Shown here one piece after another: positions 1-7,893 of a stretch of 40,551 bases of DNA; position 1 is the stretch's first letter; every line of letters starts with the position of its first letter. This stretch comes from JAUJNH01 sp038253125 (GTDB taxonomy: Bacteria > Actinomycetota > Acidimicrobiia > Acidimicrobiales > JAUJNH01). Position numbers and translations under genes: made by a program. The stretch spans positions 1 through 40,551 of the forward strand of contig JBBSHM010000013.1 of NCBI GenBank assembly GCA_038253125.1, in the 5' to 3' direction. Under the pieces are notes generated by a model. The model had not been told where the DNA came from, ran no database searches, and worked only from the letters and a program-made list of their open reading frames with translations.

Positions 1-2
1 GG

Positions 3-74
3 AGCCCGAGGAGGGAGTTGAACCCTCGACCTACGCATTACGAGTGCGTTGCTCTGCCACTGAGCTACTCGGGC
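3..74 (-). tRNA. tRNA-Thr (anticodon CGT)
   Basis: On the minus strand the sequence folds as a complete cloverleaf. The 7-bp acceptor stem pairs GCCCGAG with CTCGGGC, and the T-loop is TTCAACT. The 5-bp anticodon stem ACGCA/TGCGT encloses the loop CTCGTAA. The anticodon CGT lies at positions 40-42 and reads the threonine codon ACG. The discriminator base is T, and bases 1-2 look like an encoded CC of the 3' CCA that continues beyond the window edge. Confidence 0.95.
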
Positions 75-126
75 GGCGGGCCGCGAGCATGGCACAGCGA
101 CGGGGGACCCCCGCCCGCACGCAGGC

Positions 127-164
127 GTCATCTGCCGGAAACACTGAGGCAACGGCGGCGCAAT
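127..164. promoter_or_regulatory. GlnR-like operator upstream of amt
   Basis: Four pentamers occur with exact 6-nt spacers: GTCAT, GAAAC, GCAAC and GCAAT. As I recall it, the actinobacterial GlnR consensus is gTnAC-n6-GaAAC repeated with the same 6-nt spacing. The second pentamer is a perfect match and the others have one or two mismatches. The site ends 55 nt before the amt start codon, a plausible position for nitrogen-responsive activation, and amt is a known GlnR target in Streptomyces. This is a pattern match only. No clear -10 element was recognised between the site and the gene. Confidence 0.45.
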
Positions 165-219
165 CTGGCCCCTCGATGCTGACAGAAGCCTTTCGTCCCG
201 AGTCCGAGGAGCGCACGCC

Positions 220-1488
220 ATGACGGAGATCGACGCCGGCAACACCGCCTGGGTTCTGGTCAGCGCCGCCCTGGTGCTGTTCATGACGCCCGGCCTCGCC
301 TTGTTCTACGGCGGGATGGTCAGGGCCAAGAACATCCTGGCCATGCTGATGCAGAACGTCTTCTGCATGGGCCTGGTCACGATCCTGTGGGTGGTGGTCG
401 GCGCCAGCCTGGCCTTCGGCCGCGACGTGGGTGGCGGGCTGCTCGGCAACCTCGGGCTGGCGGGTCTGAGCCATGTCAAGGCGGTGCCCGGCTTCTCCGG
501 CGCCGCCGCCCTCAGCATCCCGCCCCTGCTTTTCATCGGCTACCAGATGATGTTCGCCATCATCACGCCGGCGCTGATCACCGGCGCCACCGCCGACCGG
601 CTCAAGTTCGCCGGCTACGTCCTGTTCATCGGCCTGTGGTCGGTGTTCGTCTACGCCCCGGTCGCCCACTGGGTGTTCAGCCCCGGCGGCTGGCTGTTCA
701 AGCTGGGCGCCCTCGACTTCGCCGGCGGGACCGTGGTGCACATCAACGCTGGCGTCGCCGCCCTGGTGCTGGTGCTCGTGATCGGCAGGCGCCGGGGCTG
801 GCCGCGTGAGGCCATGCCGCCCCACAACCTGCCCCTCACCATGCTCGGCACCGGCATCTTGTGGTTCGGGTGGTTCGGCTTCAACGCCGGCTCGGCGCTG
901 GCCGCCAACGGGCTGGCCGCCCAGGCCCTGCTCAACACCCACGTGGCGGCCGCCGCCGGCATGTGCAGCTGGCTGCTGGTCGAGAAGCTCCGGGACGGCC
1001 ACGCCACCACGCTCGGCGCCGCGTCCGGTGCCGTCGCCGGGCTCGTGGCCATCACCCCGTGCGCCGGCTTCGTGACGGCCCTCCCGGCGATCGCCGTGGG
1101 CGGCGCCGCCGGCGTCATCTGCCTCCTGGCCATCAGGCTCAAGACCCGGTACGGCTACGACGACGCCCTCGACGTGGTCGGAGTCCACCTGGTGGGCGGG
1201 ATCCTGGGATCGCTGCTGCTCGGGGTGTTCGCCGACAAGGCGGTGAACCCGGCCGGCGCCAACGGCCTGCTGAACGCCGGCGGCGCCAGCCTGCTGGGCA
1301 AGCAGCTGGTGGCCGTGGCGGCCACGCTGGCCTTCTCGGGCTTCATGACGTTCGTGATCGCCAAGGTGGTGCAGGCCACGGTGGGCCTGCGGGTCGAGCC
1401 CGACGATGAAGCCGCCGGCCTCGACACCACACAGCACGCCGAGACCGGCTACAACCTGACCGAGCTCGGGAGCATGGGGAGGCTCTAG
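220..1488 (+). CDS. amt: Ammonium transporter (Amt)
   Basis: This 422-residue polytopic membrane protein moves ammonium across the cytoplasmic membrane. It has the Amt/Mep/Rh fold of about eleven hydrophobic helices. The two pore histidines of the family are visible: His174 in the segment GGTVVHINAG and His323 in VVGVHLVGG. The N-terminus (NTAWVLVSAALVLFMTPGLA) and the FYGGMVRAKN segment are typical. The ATG follows a GAGGAG-type ribosome binding site. The PII gene starts 3 nt after the stop codon, the classic amt-glnK pair, in which PII plugs the channel when nitrogen is plentiful. A GlnR-like site lies upstream. Length is normal for the family. Confidence 0.97.
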   Translation: MTEIDAGNTAWVLVSAALVLFMTPGLALFYGGMVRAKNILAMLMQNVFCMGLVTILWVVVGASLAFGRDVGGGLLGNLGLAGLSHVKAVPGFSGAAALSIPPLLFIGYQMMFAIITPALITGATADRLKFAGYVLFIGLWSVFVYAPVAHWVFSPGGWLFKLGALDFAGGTVVHINAGVAALVLVLVIGRRRGWPREAMPPHNLPLTMLGTGILWFGWFGFNAGSALAANGLAAQALLNTHVAAAAGMCSWLLVEKLRDGHATTLGAASGAVAGLVAITPCAGFVTALPAIAVGGAAGVICLLAIRLKTRYGYDDALDVVGVHLVGGILGSLLLGVFADKAVNPAGANGLLNAGGASLLGKQLVAVAATLAFSGFMTFVIAKVVQATVGLRVEPDDEAAGLDTTQHAETGYNLTELGSMGRL

Positions 1489-1491
1489 CTG

Positions 1492-1830
1492 ATGCGTCTC
1501 ATAACAGCCATCGTGAAGCCGTTCAAGATCGACGACGTGAAGCAGGCCCTGAAGGACGCCGGCGCCACCGGCGTGACCGTGTCCGAGGTCCAGGGCTTCG
1601 GCCGCCAGCGGGGCCACACCGAGGTCTACCGGGGCGCCGAGTACACCATCGACTTCGTCCCGAAGGTGCGCGTCGAGCTTCTGGTCGACGACGCCGACGT
1701 CGACCGGCTGATGGACGCGGTGATCGACGCCGCCCGCACCGGCAAGATCGGCGACGGGAAGATCTGGGTGACCGGGGTCGAGCAGGTTGTGCGCATACGG
1801 ACGGGCGAGCGGGGCCCCGAGGCCCTCTGA
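1492..1830 (+). CDS. glnK: Nitrogen regulatory protein PII
   Basis: This 112-residue cytosolic trimeric signal protein senses 2-oxoglutarate and ATP/ADP and controls Amt and nitrogen enzymes. It starts with MRLITAIVKPFKIDDVKQAL. The T-loop tyrosine that is modified in this family is present as Tyr51 in the segment RGAEYTIDF. The C-terminal signature GKIGDGKIWV forms part of the nucleotide site. It lies 3 nt behind amt, which favours the GlnK type over a housekeeping GlnB. In actinobacteria Tyr51 is often adenylylated by a GlnD homologue rather than uridylylated, but no glnD is visible here. glnE, which acts on glutamine synthetase, lies much further right at 29919. Confidence 0.95.
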   Translation: MRLITAIVKPFKIDDVKQALKDAGATGVTVSEVQGFGRQRGHTEVYRGAEYTIDFVPKVRVELLVDDADVDRLMDAVIDAARTGKIGDGKIWVTGVEQVVRIRTGERGPEAL

Positions 1831-1872
1831 GGAGACCGAGAGAGGGCGTGCCGGCCGCTGGTCGGGTCCGGG

Positions 1873-2907
1873 TCAGACCGGGGGCGACAGGCGCAGCAGG
1901 AGAGCCGACAGGAGGAGGGCCTCGTTCGGGTTGCGCACCAGGTGCTCGGCGGCGTCCCGGATGGCGGTGAAGCAGGCCGTCCCGGCCCGGCCGACGGCCA
2001 GGCGGTCCCGGTAGGCGCCGGCCAGGGTGGACAGCCCGGCCTGCAACTCGTCGGTCCGCACCCGGCGCACCTCCCGCTTGTGGCGGTCCTCCACCTCCTT
2101 GCGCCCCCGCTTGCGTCCGGCGATGTCATCCAGGCGGTCCAGCTCGGCCAGCTCGGCCGCCTGACGCACGGCCAGCGGCCCCAGGATCGACTCCACCTGA
2201 AGCTGCAGCTCGTCGACCAGCGAAGCCACGGTTGCTCCCGTGCCGTCGAGGGCGTCAGGCAGGCGGCGCCAGAAGGCCTGGCGGGAGGCGAACCCGGCGT
2301 CGCCGGCCAGCAGGCGGGCCCGGTCCAGACGGCCGCCAGCGGCAGCGCCGGCGAACCCAGCTGCCTCCGGCTCCACCCCGTCGGCCATGAGGGCGGCGAC
2401 GATGACCTCCTCGGCCAGCGGGTCGAGGTCCACCACCACGCAGCGGCTGGCGATGGTGACCAGCTCGGGCGGCACGAGGTCGGCGAGCAGGACGAAGTGG
2501 ATGCCGGGGGGAGGTTCCTCGATGGTCTTGAGCAGCGCCGGCCCGCTGTCCCGTACCAGGTGCAGGTCGGGGACGACCACGACCATGCGGTCGGCCTCGA
2601 CCGGTGCCCGGTAGGCCAGCCGGGTGATGTCACGGGCGTCGCCGATGGACAGCGAGGCCCCTTCGCGCTCGAAGAGGCGGACGTCGGGATGGGCGAAGGC
2701 GCGGGCCCGCCTGGCGACGTCCGGATCGTCGGCGCCGCCCACCAGGGCGGCGGCAAAGGCGGCGGCCGCCTCCCGGCCCCCGGTGCCATGCGGCCCGACC
2801 AGCAGGTAGGCGTGCGACGGCCGGCGCGCCGCGGCCACCAGCTCGGCCACCGCCCGCTCCTGCCCCGGCACGTCGGCGAAGAGAGCCTCGACCGGGCCTG
2901 AGGTCAC
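1873..2907 (-). CDS. holB: DNA polymerase III clamp loader, delta-prime subunit
   Basis: This is a AAA+ clamp-loader subunit, about 344 residues, that helps place the sliding clamp on primed DNA. The N-terminal AAA+ region shows HAYLLVGPHGTGG. The phrase LLKTIEEPPPGIHFVLL and the SRC motif in IASRCVVVD are typical of the gamma/delta-prime family. Two features are degenerate. The P-loop reads GPHGTGGR, with Gly where the catalytic Lys would be, and the four-cysteine zinc module between the P-loop and HPDV is missing. Delta-prime is often a non-catalytic subunit, so this fits. I chose the GTG at 2907 because GGGGAGG lies 8 nt upstream; a GTG at 2916 would touch that site. tmk lies upstream, a common neighbour. 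Confidence 0.85.
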   Translation of the reverse strand: MTSGPVEALFADVPGQERAVAELVAAARRPSHAYLLVGPHGTGGREAAAAFAAALVGGADDPDVARRARAFAHPDVRLFEREGASLSIGDARDITRLAYRAPVEADRMVVVVPDLHLVRDSGPALLKTIEEPPPGIHFVLLADLVPPELVTIASRCVVVDLDPLAEEVIVAALMADGVEPEAAGFAGAAAGGRLDRARLLAGDAGFASRQAFWRRLPDALDGTGATVASLVDELQLQVESILGPLAVRQAAELAELDRLDDIAGRKRGRKEVEDRHKREVRRVRTDELQAGLSTLAGAYRDRLAVGRAGTACFTAIRDAAEHLVRNPNEALLLSALLLRLSPPV

Positions 2908-3056
2908 GTCGGTCACCTCCCCGGGCTACCACCTCTCTCCGGACGGTGACTACTTGGCCGATCGACAGGCGTGAAGGGGGCCTGCGGGCGCCAACGCCGC
3001 AACCCGGCTCGACAGCTGAGCCGTCCGGCACCGCTCCAGCAGTCACGGCGACGCTG

Positions 3057-3650
3057 TCAGGGCAGCCGGTCCACCGCCGCCCACACCCGGGCCGCCACCT
3101 CGTCAATCGAACCCGAGGCGTCGACCTCCACCCAATGCCCGGGGTCGGCGGCGGCGAGCTGGCGGAAGCCGGCGGCCACCCGGGCGTGGAACGGGGCCCC
3201 CTCTCGCTCCAGGCGGTCGGGCTGGCTGCCTAGGCGGGCGGCGGCCACGTCGAGGGGCAGCTCTAGGAGCACCACAAGGTCGGGCTGGAGGCCGTCAGCG
3301 GCAAAGGCCGACAGGGCCGCCACCTCGGCCACATTCAGGCCCCGACCGAACCCCTGGTAGGCCAGAGACGACCCGGTGAACCGGTCGGTCACTACCGTAC
3401 GACCGGACGCCAGCGCCGGCTCGATCACCTGGGCCACGTGCTGGGCCCGGGCCGCCGCCATCAGCAGCGCCTCGGAGCGGGGCGACACCGGCAGAGCCGG
3501 GTCTAGCACCAGGTTGCGCACCTTCTCTCCCACCGCGGTTCCACCGGGCTCGCGGGTGAGCAGAGCTCCCAACCAGTCGGATAGCAGGCGGGCCTGGGTG
3601 GACTTGCCGGTGGCGTCGCCTCCCTCGATGGCGAGGAACCGCCCCCTCAC
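3057..3650 (-). CDS. tmk: Thymidylate kinase
   Basis: It phosphorylates dTMP to dTDP with ATP in the cytosol, a required step in dTTP synthesis. The 197-residue protein begins VRGRFLAIEGGDATGKSTQ. This contains the P-loop GGDATGKST at about residues 10-18. The TREPGGT phosphate-binding segment and the DRFTGSSLAYQG motif of the dTMP site follow. Length is normal for the family. The GTG start overlaps the stop codon of the upstream MFS gene by 4 nt (GTGA), so translation is probably coupled. A longer in-frame extension exists but does not resemble the family. holB follows after about 150 nt with no obvious gene between. Confidence 0.95.
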   Translation of the reverse strand: MRGRFLAIEGGDATGKSTQARLLSDWLGALLTREPGGTAVGEKVRNLVLDPALPVSPRSEALLMAAARAQHVAQVIEPALASGRTVVTDRFTGSSLAYQGFGRGLNVAEVAALSAFAADGLQPDLVVLLELPLDVAAARLGSQPDRLEREGAPFHARVAAGFRQLAAADPGHWVEVDASGSIDEVAARVWAAVDRLP

Positions 3651-5110
3651 GGGGCGGGGCGGCGGGCATCGGCCCGAAGGGAACGCCGGGCCAGCAGACC
3701 GGCGCCGAGGATGATGGCCCCGGCCAGCCACAGGGTCAGGCGCGAGCCGGCCAGCGACACGTCCCAGCTGCCGATGCCGATGCGGCGGTTGAGCAGGCCG
3801 ACGGACAGGCGGTCGAGCAGGCTGGCCAGCAGCGGCCCGAGGACGAACGATAGGAGCAGGCAGAGCCGCACCGACGCGTAGAGAGCCGAGAAGATGCGGC
3901 CCCGCAGGTCGTCCTCGGTGTGGGCCTGGATCAGAGAGAAGCCGAACACGTAGACGGCGCCGGCCCCGACGCCGAGCAAACCGACGAGCAGCAGCGCCGG
4001 CGTCAGCGTCCACATGCTGGCGGCGGCCACCAGGGACCCACCGGCCAGCAGGGTGGCCTGCACGAAGACCCGCTCGGGCCGCAGATGCTTCTGCACGGCG
4101 CTGACCCCGATCACCCCGGCGGCGACACCAACCCCCATAGCGGTGATGAGGGCACCGAATGCCCGGGGGCCGCCGCCCAGGACGTCGCGGGCGAAGTCGG
4201 GACCCAGGGGCACCACCATGCCGCCGCCCACCAGCCCACAGGACAGCGCCACCATCACCGAGCGCACCACGGCGTTGTGGCCGATGAAGTGCCAGCCCTC
4301 ACTCACGTCGCGCAGCCCCTGGCCGAAGTCGATCTTCCCGGTGCTGAGGTGCCGGTCGCGCTTGGGGATGGCCAGCGTGGAGATCAGGTAGGCCGACAGG
4401 AGGAACGTGAGGGTGTCGGTCCAGATGGCCAGGTTCTCCTGGTTCACCTTCAAGGCCGAGAGGGCGCCGAACCGGCCGAGGTAGGCGGCCACGGCGGCGA
4501 GGGCCGTGAACGCTCCGGCGCCGAGCGGGAAGGTGCCGTAGGCGGCGGCCAGGCTCAGCGAGTTGACCTTGGGCAGCTGCTCCTCGCTCACCAGGTTGGG
4601 GACGGTGGCCTCCTTGGCCGGGCTCCACAGCAGGGTCAGGGCCTCGAGCAACAGGTTGGCCAGGAACAGCATGGGCAGGTTGTGGACGAACGGCAGCAGT
4701 CCCACCACCAGCCCCCGGCCGATGTCGCAGGCCACCATCAGCTTCTTGCGGTCGAACCGGTCGGCCAGCACGCCGCCCACCGAGCCGAGGAAGAAGCCGG
4801 GCACCAGGCGGGCCGACAGCACCAGCGCCACGCCGTTCGTGCCGGCAATGCGGTTGCTCAGGGCGGTGATGGCGACGAAGCCGATCCAGTCACCGAGGCT
4901 CGAGGAGAACTGGGCCAGCCACAGCCGAAAGTAGATCCGCGAGGCGAACAGCCGGGTGACCGAGCTACGCCCGGCGACATCAGCATCGGCGGCGGGGGCG
5001 CGGACCCGCCGTGCCGCGAGCATCTCCTCGGTCGGCGCATCGGCCCTCCCGTCCCCGGGCGCCGAGCCCTCGGCCGCCCGGCCCTCAGCCAGGCGCGCCG
5101 GGTCGACCAC
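3647..5110 (-). CDS. MFS transporter (MFS_3/enterobactin-exporter-like)
   Basis: This 487-residue membrane protein has about twelve hydrophobic helices. The segment RLWLAQFSSSLGDWIGFVA at the start of helix 1 and the loop GGVLADRFDRKKLM between helices 2 and 3 are typical of the MFS_3 group of drug and siderophore exporters. The first 50 residues are polar and probably cytosolic. The substrate cannot be read from the sequence. The gene lies 10 nt after topA and overlaps tmk by 4 nt, so it is probably co-transcribed with housekeeping DNA genes without sharing their function. The GTG start has a weak ribosome binding site. An ATG at about 5023 is an alternative that would remove 29 residues. 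Confidence 0.85.
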   Translation of the reverse strand: MVDPARLAEGRAAEGSAPGDGRADAPTEEMLAARRVRAPAADADVAGRSSVTRLFASRIYFRLWLAQFSSSLGDWIGFVAITALSNRIAGTNGVALVLSARLVPGFFLGSVGGVLADRFDRKKLMVACDIGRGLVVGLLPFVHNLPMLFLANLLLEALTLLWSPAKEATVPNLVSEEQLPKVNSLSLAAAYGTFPLGAGAFTALAAVAAYLGRFGALSALKVNQENLAIWTDTLTFLLSAYLISTLAIPKRDRHLSTGKIDFGQGLRDVSEGWHFIGHNAVVRSVMVALSCGLVGGGMVVPLGPDFARDVLGGGPRAFGALITAMGVGVAAGVIGVSAVQKHLRPERVFVQATLLAGGSLVAAASMWTLTPALLLVGLLGVGAGAVYVFGFSLIQAHTEDDLRGRIFSALYASVRLCLLLSFVLGPLLASLLDRLSVGLLNRRIGIGSWDVSLAGSRLTLWLAGAIILGAGLLARRSLRADARRPAP

Positions 5111-5120
5111 GAAGCAAAGG

Positions 5121-7835
5121 CTAGGGCTTGCGCCGCTTTGTCTGGCGCTTCTTCGACGGGCCGGCCGCCCGCTTCTCGGCCAGCAGCTTCCCGGCCTGCT
5201 CGAGGGTGAGTGTCTCCCATCCCTCCTTGACGGTCACGTTCGTCTCGCCGTCGGTCAGGTAGGTCCCGTACTGGCCCTCCTTCACCACAATCGGGGCGGC
5301 CGTGACCGGGTCAGGGCCGATCTCCCGGACGGGCGGCGTGGCCGCCCGGCTGCCCTTGCCGTACTTCGGCTTGGCGTAGGCGGCCAACGCGTCGTCCAGG
5401 CCAATGGTGAGCAGCTGCTCCTCCGACTGCAGCGAGCGGCTGTCGGTGCCCCGCTTGAGGTAGGGCCCGAAGCGCCCGTTCTGGGCGGTGATCTCCTCGC
5501 CGGTGGACGGGTCGACGCCGAGCACCCGGGGCAGCGACAGCAGCTGTCGGGCCTGCTCCAGGGTGACCTCGTCGGGATGCATGTTCTTGAACAGCGAGGC
5601 CCGCTTGGGCTTCACCTGGGCCGCCTTCGCCGCCTTGGCCGCCTTGCCGCTCCCTTCGATGTCCTCGGGCTGCTCGCCCAGCTGCACGTAGGCGCCGAAG
5701 CGCCCCGTCTTCACGTACACGTCCAGGCCGCTCTCCGGATCCACCCCGAGCGGCTCGTCCTCACGGTTCCCGAGGGCCAGAAGCTGCTGGGCCCGTTCGG
5801 TCGTCAGCTCGTCGGGGGCGATGTCGGTCGGGAGGGACGCCCGCTCGGCGGTGCTCTCACGCTCGAGGTACGGGCCGTAGCGGCCCACCCGCACCACGAT
5901 GCCGTCGCCTACGGGGATCGAGTTCACGGCCCGCGGGTCGATGTCGCTCAGCCGGCTCGACACCAGCTCCTTCAGGCCCGGACGGGCCCCTTCGCCGGTC
6001 TTAGCCCCGTTCCCGGCGCCGTTCGCAGAGCCGAAGTAGAACTGGGTGAGCCACGGCACCCGCTCGGCCTCCTTCGAGGCGATGGCGTCGAGGTCGTCCT
6101 CCAGCTTGGCCGTGAAGGAGTAGTCGACCAGATGGGGGAAGTGGCGCTCCATGAGGTTCACCACGGCGAAGGCGGTCCACGTGGGGACCAGGGCGCTGGC
6201 CTTCTTCCACACGTAGTCGCGGTACTGGATCGTCTCCAGGATCGAGGCGTACGTCGACGGGCGGCCCACCCCGAGCTCCTCGAGCTTGGCCACCAGGCTG
6301 GCCTCGGTGTAGCGGGACGGCGGCTGAGTCTGGTGCCCGCTGGCCTCCACCGTCTCGGCGGCCACGCCCTGGCCCTGGCGCAGCGGTGGCAACAGGACCT
6401 GGCGGTCCTCCAGCTTGGCCTCAGGGTCGTCCGAGCCCTCGACGTAGGCCCGCATGTAGCCGGGGAAGCTGATGGTGCGGCCCGACGACGACCACTCGGT
6501 GGTGCGGGGGGTGGCCTCCCCGGTCTCAGCGGCCAGGCGGACGCTGACGGTGCTGCCGGTGGCGTCGGCCATCTGCGAGGCCAGCGTGCGCTTCCAGATC
6601 AGGTCGTACAGCGCCGCCTCGTCAGGACCGACCTCGCCCCGCACCTCGTCGGGCCGGCGGAAGGTGTCACCGGCGGGGCGGATGGCCTCGTGGGCCTCCT
6701 GGGCGTTCTTCACCTTCTTGGCGTAGCTGCGGGGCTGGGCCGGCACGTACTCAGGCCCGTACATCGAGGCGGCCTGGCTGCGGGCGGCGGCGACGGCTTC
6801 GACCGACAGGGCCGTCGAGTCGGTCCGCATGTAGGTGATGTAGCCGTTCTCGTACAGGCGCTGGGCCACCTGCATGGCCCGCTTCGACGTGAACCGCAGC
6901 TTGCGGCCCGCCTCCTGCTGGAGGGTTGAGGTGATGAACGGCGCCTTGGGCGATGACCGGTACGGCTTCTCCTCCACCGTGCGGACCGTGAAGGGCCGGT
7001 CGGCCACGGCCGTGGCCAGGCTGCGGGCCGCCGCTTCGTCCAGCACCGCCACGCCCGCCTTCAACACCCCCTGCTGATCGAAGTCCCGACCGGTCGCCAC
7101 CTTGGTGCCGTCGATGCCCACCAGCCCGGCCGGGAATCGCTGAGTCCCCCGCTGTGATGGGCCGCCCGGGTCCGGTGTTCCCCGCTCCGAAAGGTCGTCG
7201 GCGGTCAGCTTGGCGTCGAGGCCCCAGTAGCCGGCGGTTCGGAAGGCCATCCGCTCGCGCTCACGCTCGACGACGATCCGGGTGGCCACCGACTGCACCC
7301 GGCCGGCCGAGAGCTTGGGCAGCACCTTCTTCCACAGGACGGGGCTGATCTCGTAGCCGTAGAGGCGGTCGAGGATGCGTCGGGTCTCCTGGGCGTCGAC
7401 CAGGGGCACGTCGACGTCACGGCAGCTGGCCACGGCCTGCTCGATGGCCTTTTTGGTGATCTCGTGGAACACCATCCGCTTGACCGGGACGCGGGGGTTC
7501 AGCACCTGGCACAGGTGCCAGGAGATCGACTCGCCCTCACGGTCCTCGTCAGTGGCGAGGTAGACGAGGTCGGCGTTCTTCAGCAGGTCCTTCAGCTTGC
7601 GGACCTGCTCCTTCTTCTCCTTCGGCACGATGTACAGGGGCTTGAAGTCGTTGTCGACGTCGACGCCGAGGCGGGCCCACGGTTCCTTCTTGTAGGCGGC
7701 GGGCACCTCGGCGGCGCCGTGGGGCAGGTCGCGGATGTGGCCGACCGAGGCCTCGACGGCGTAGTCGCGTCCGAGGAACTCGGCGATCTTCCTCGCCTTT
7801 GTGGGCGACTCGACGATGACGAGCGGCTTGGCCAT
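5121..7835 (-). CDS. topA: DNA topoisomerase I
   Basis: This type IA topoisomerase relaxes negative supercoils. The protein is 904 residues from the ATG at 7835, which has AAAGG upstream, and begins MAKPLVIVESPTKARKIAEF. The Toprim domain includes the acidic cluster ATDEDREGE. The active-site tyrosine lies in YITYMRTDST. The C-terminal third has several repeats of the form GRFGPYLKRG or GRYGPYLE rather than the zinc fingers of the E. coli enzyme. It ends in a basic tail containing KKRQTKRRKP. This arrangement is typical of actinobacterial topoisomerase I, where the basic tail aids processivity. topA, the MFS gene and tmk form one tightly spaced minus-strand unit. Confidence 0.97.
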   Translation of the reverse strand: MAKPLVIVESPTKARKIAEFLGRDYAVEASVGHIRDLPHGAAEVPAAYKKEPWARLGVDVDNDFKPLYIVPKEKKEQVRKLKDLLKNADLVYLATDEDREGESISWHLCQVLNPRVPVKRMVFHEITKKAIEQAVASCRDVDVPLVDAQETRRILDRLYGYEISPVLWKKVLPKLSAGRVQSVATRIVVERERERMAFRTAGYWGLDAKLTADDLSERGTPDPGGPSQRGTQRFPAGLVGIDGTKVATGRDFDQQGVLKAGVAVLDEAAARSLATAVADRPFTVRTVEEKPYRSSPKAPFITSTLQQEAGRKLRFTSKRAMQVAQRLYENGYITYMRTDSTALSVEAVAAARSQAASMYGPEYVPAQPRSYAKKVKNAQEAHEAIRPAGDTFRRPDEVRGEVGPDEAALYDLIWKRTLASQMADATGSTVSVRLAAETGEATPRTTEWSSSGRTISFPGYMRAYVEGSDDPEAKLEDRQVLLPPLRQGQGVAAETVEASGHQTQPPSRYTEASLVAKLEELGVGRPSTYASILETIQYRDYVWKKASALVPTWTAFAVVNLMERHFPHLVDYSFTAKLEDDLDAIASKEAERVPWLTQFYFGSANGAGNGAKTGEGARPGLKELVSSRLSDIDPRAVNSIPVGDGIVVRVGRYGPYLERESTAERASLPTDIAPDELTTERAQQLLALGNREDEPLGVDPESGLDVYVKTGRFGAYVQLGEQPEDIEGSGKAAKAAKAAQVKPKRASLFKNMHPDEVTLEQARQLLSLPRVLGVDPSTGEEITAQNGRFGPYLKRGTDSRSLQSEEQLLTIGLDDALAAYAKPKYGKGSRAATPPVREIGPDPVTAAPIVVKEGQYGTYLTDGETNVTVKEGWETLTLEQAGKLLAEKRAAGPSKKRQTKRRKP

Positions 7836-7893
7836 GGGGCTACAACCTTTCGCAGAGCCGGGCGCCGTCGTCAACCCGGGCCGATCTGACACG

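Noticed and set aside
31..1617. Long open frame antisense to amt-glnK, 528 codons
   Set aside because: The translation is low-complexity His/Gly/Gln/Ala-rich, typical of the reverse strand of GC-rich genes. amt and glnK on the other strand are clear.
3005..3023. Hairpin CGGCTC-GAGCCG between tmk and holB as a terminator
   Set aside because: The stem is only 6 bp with no U-run, and the two genes look like one unit. In a GC-rich genome such stems are common.
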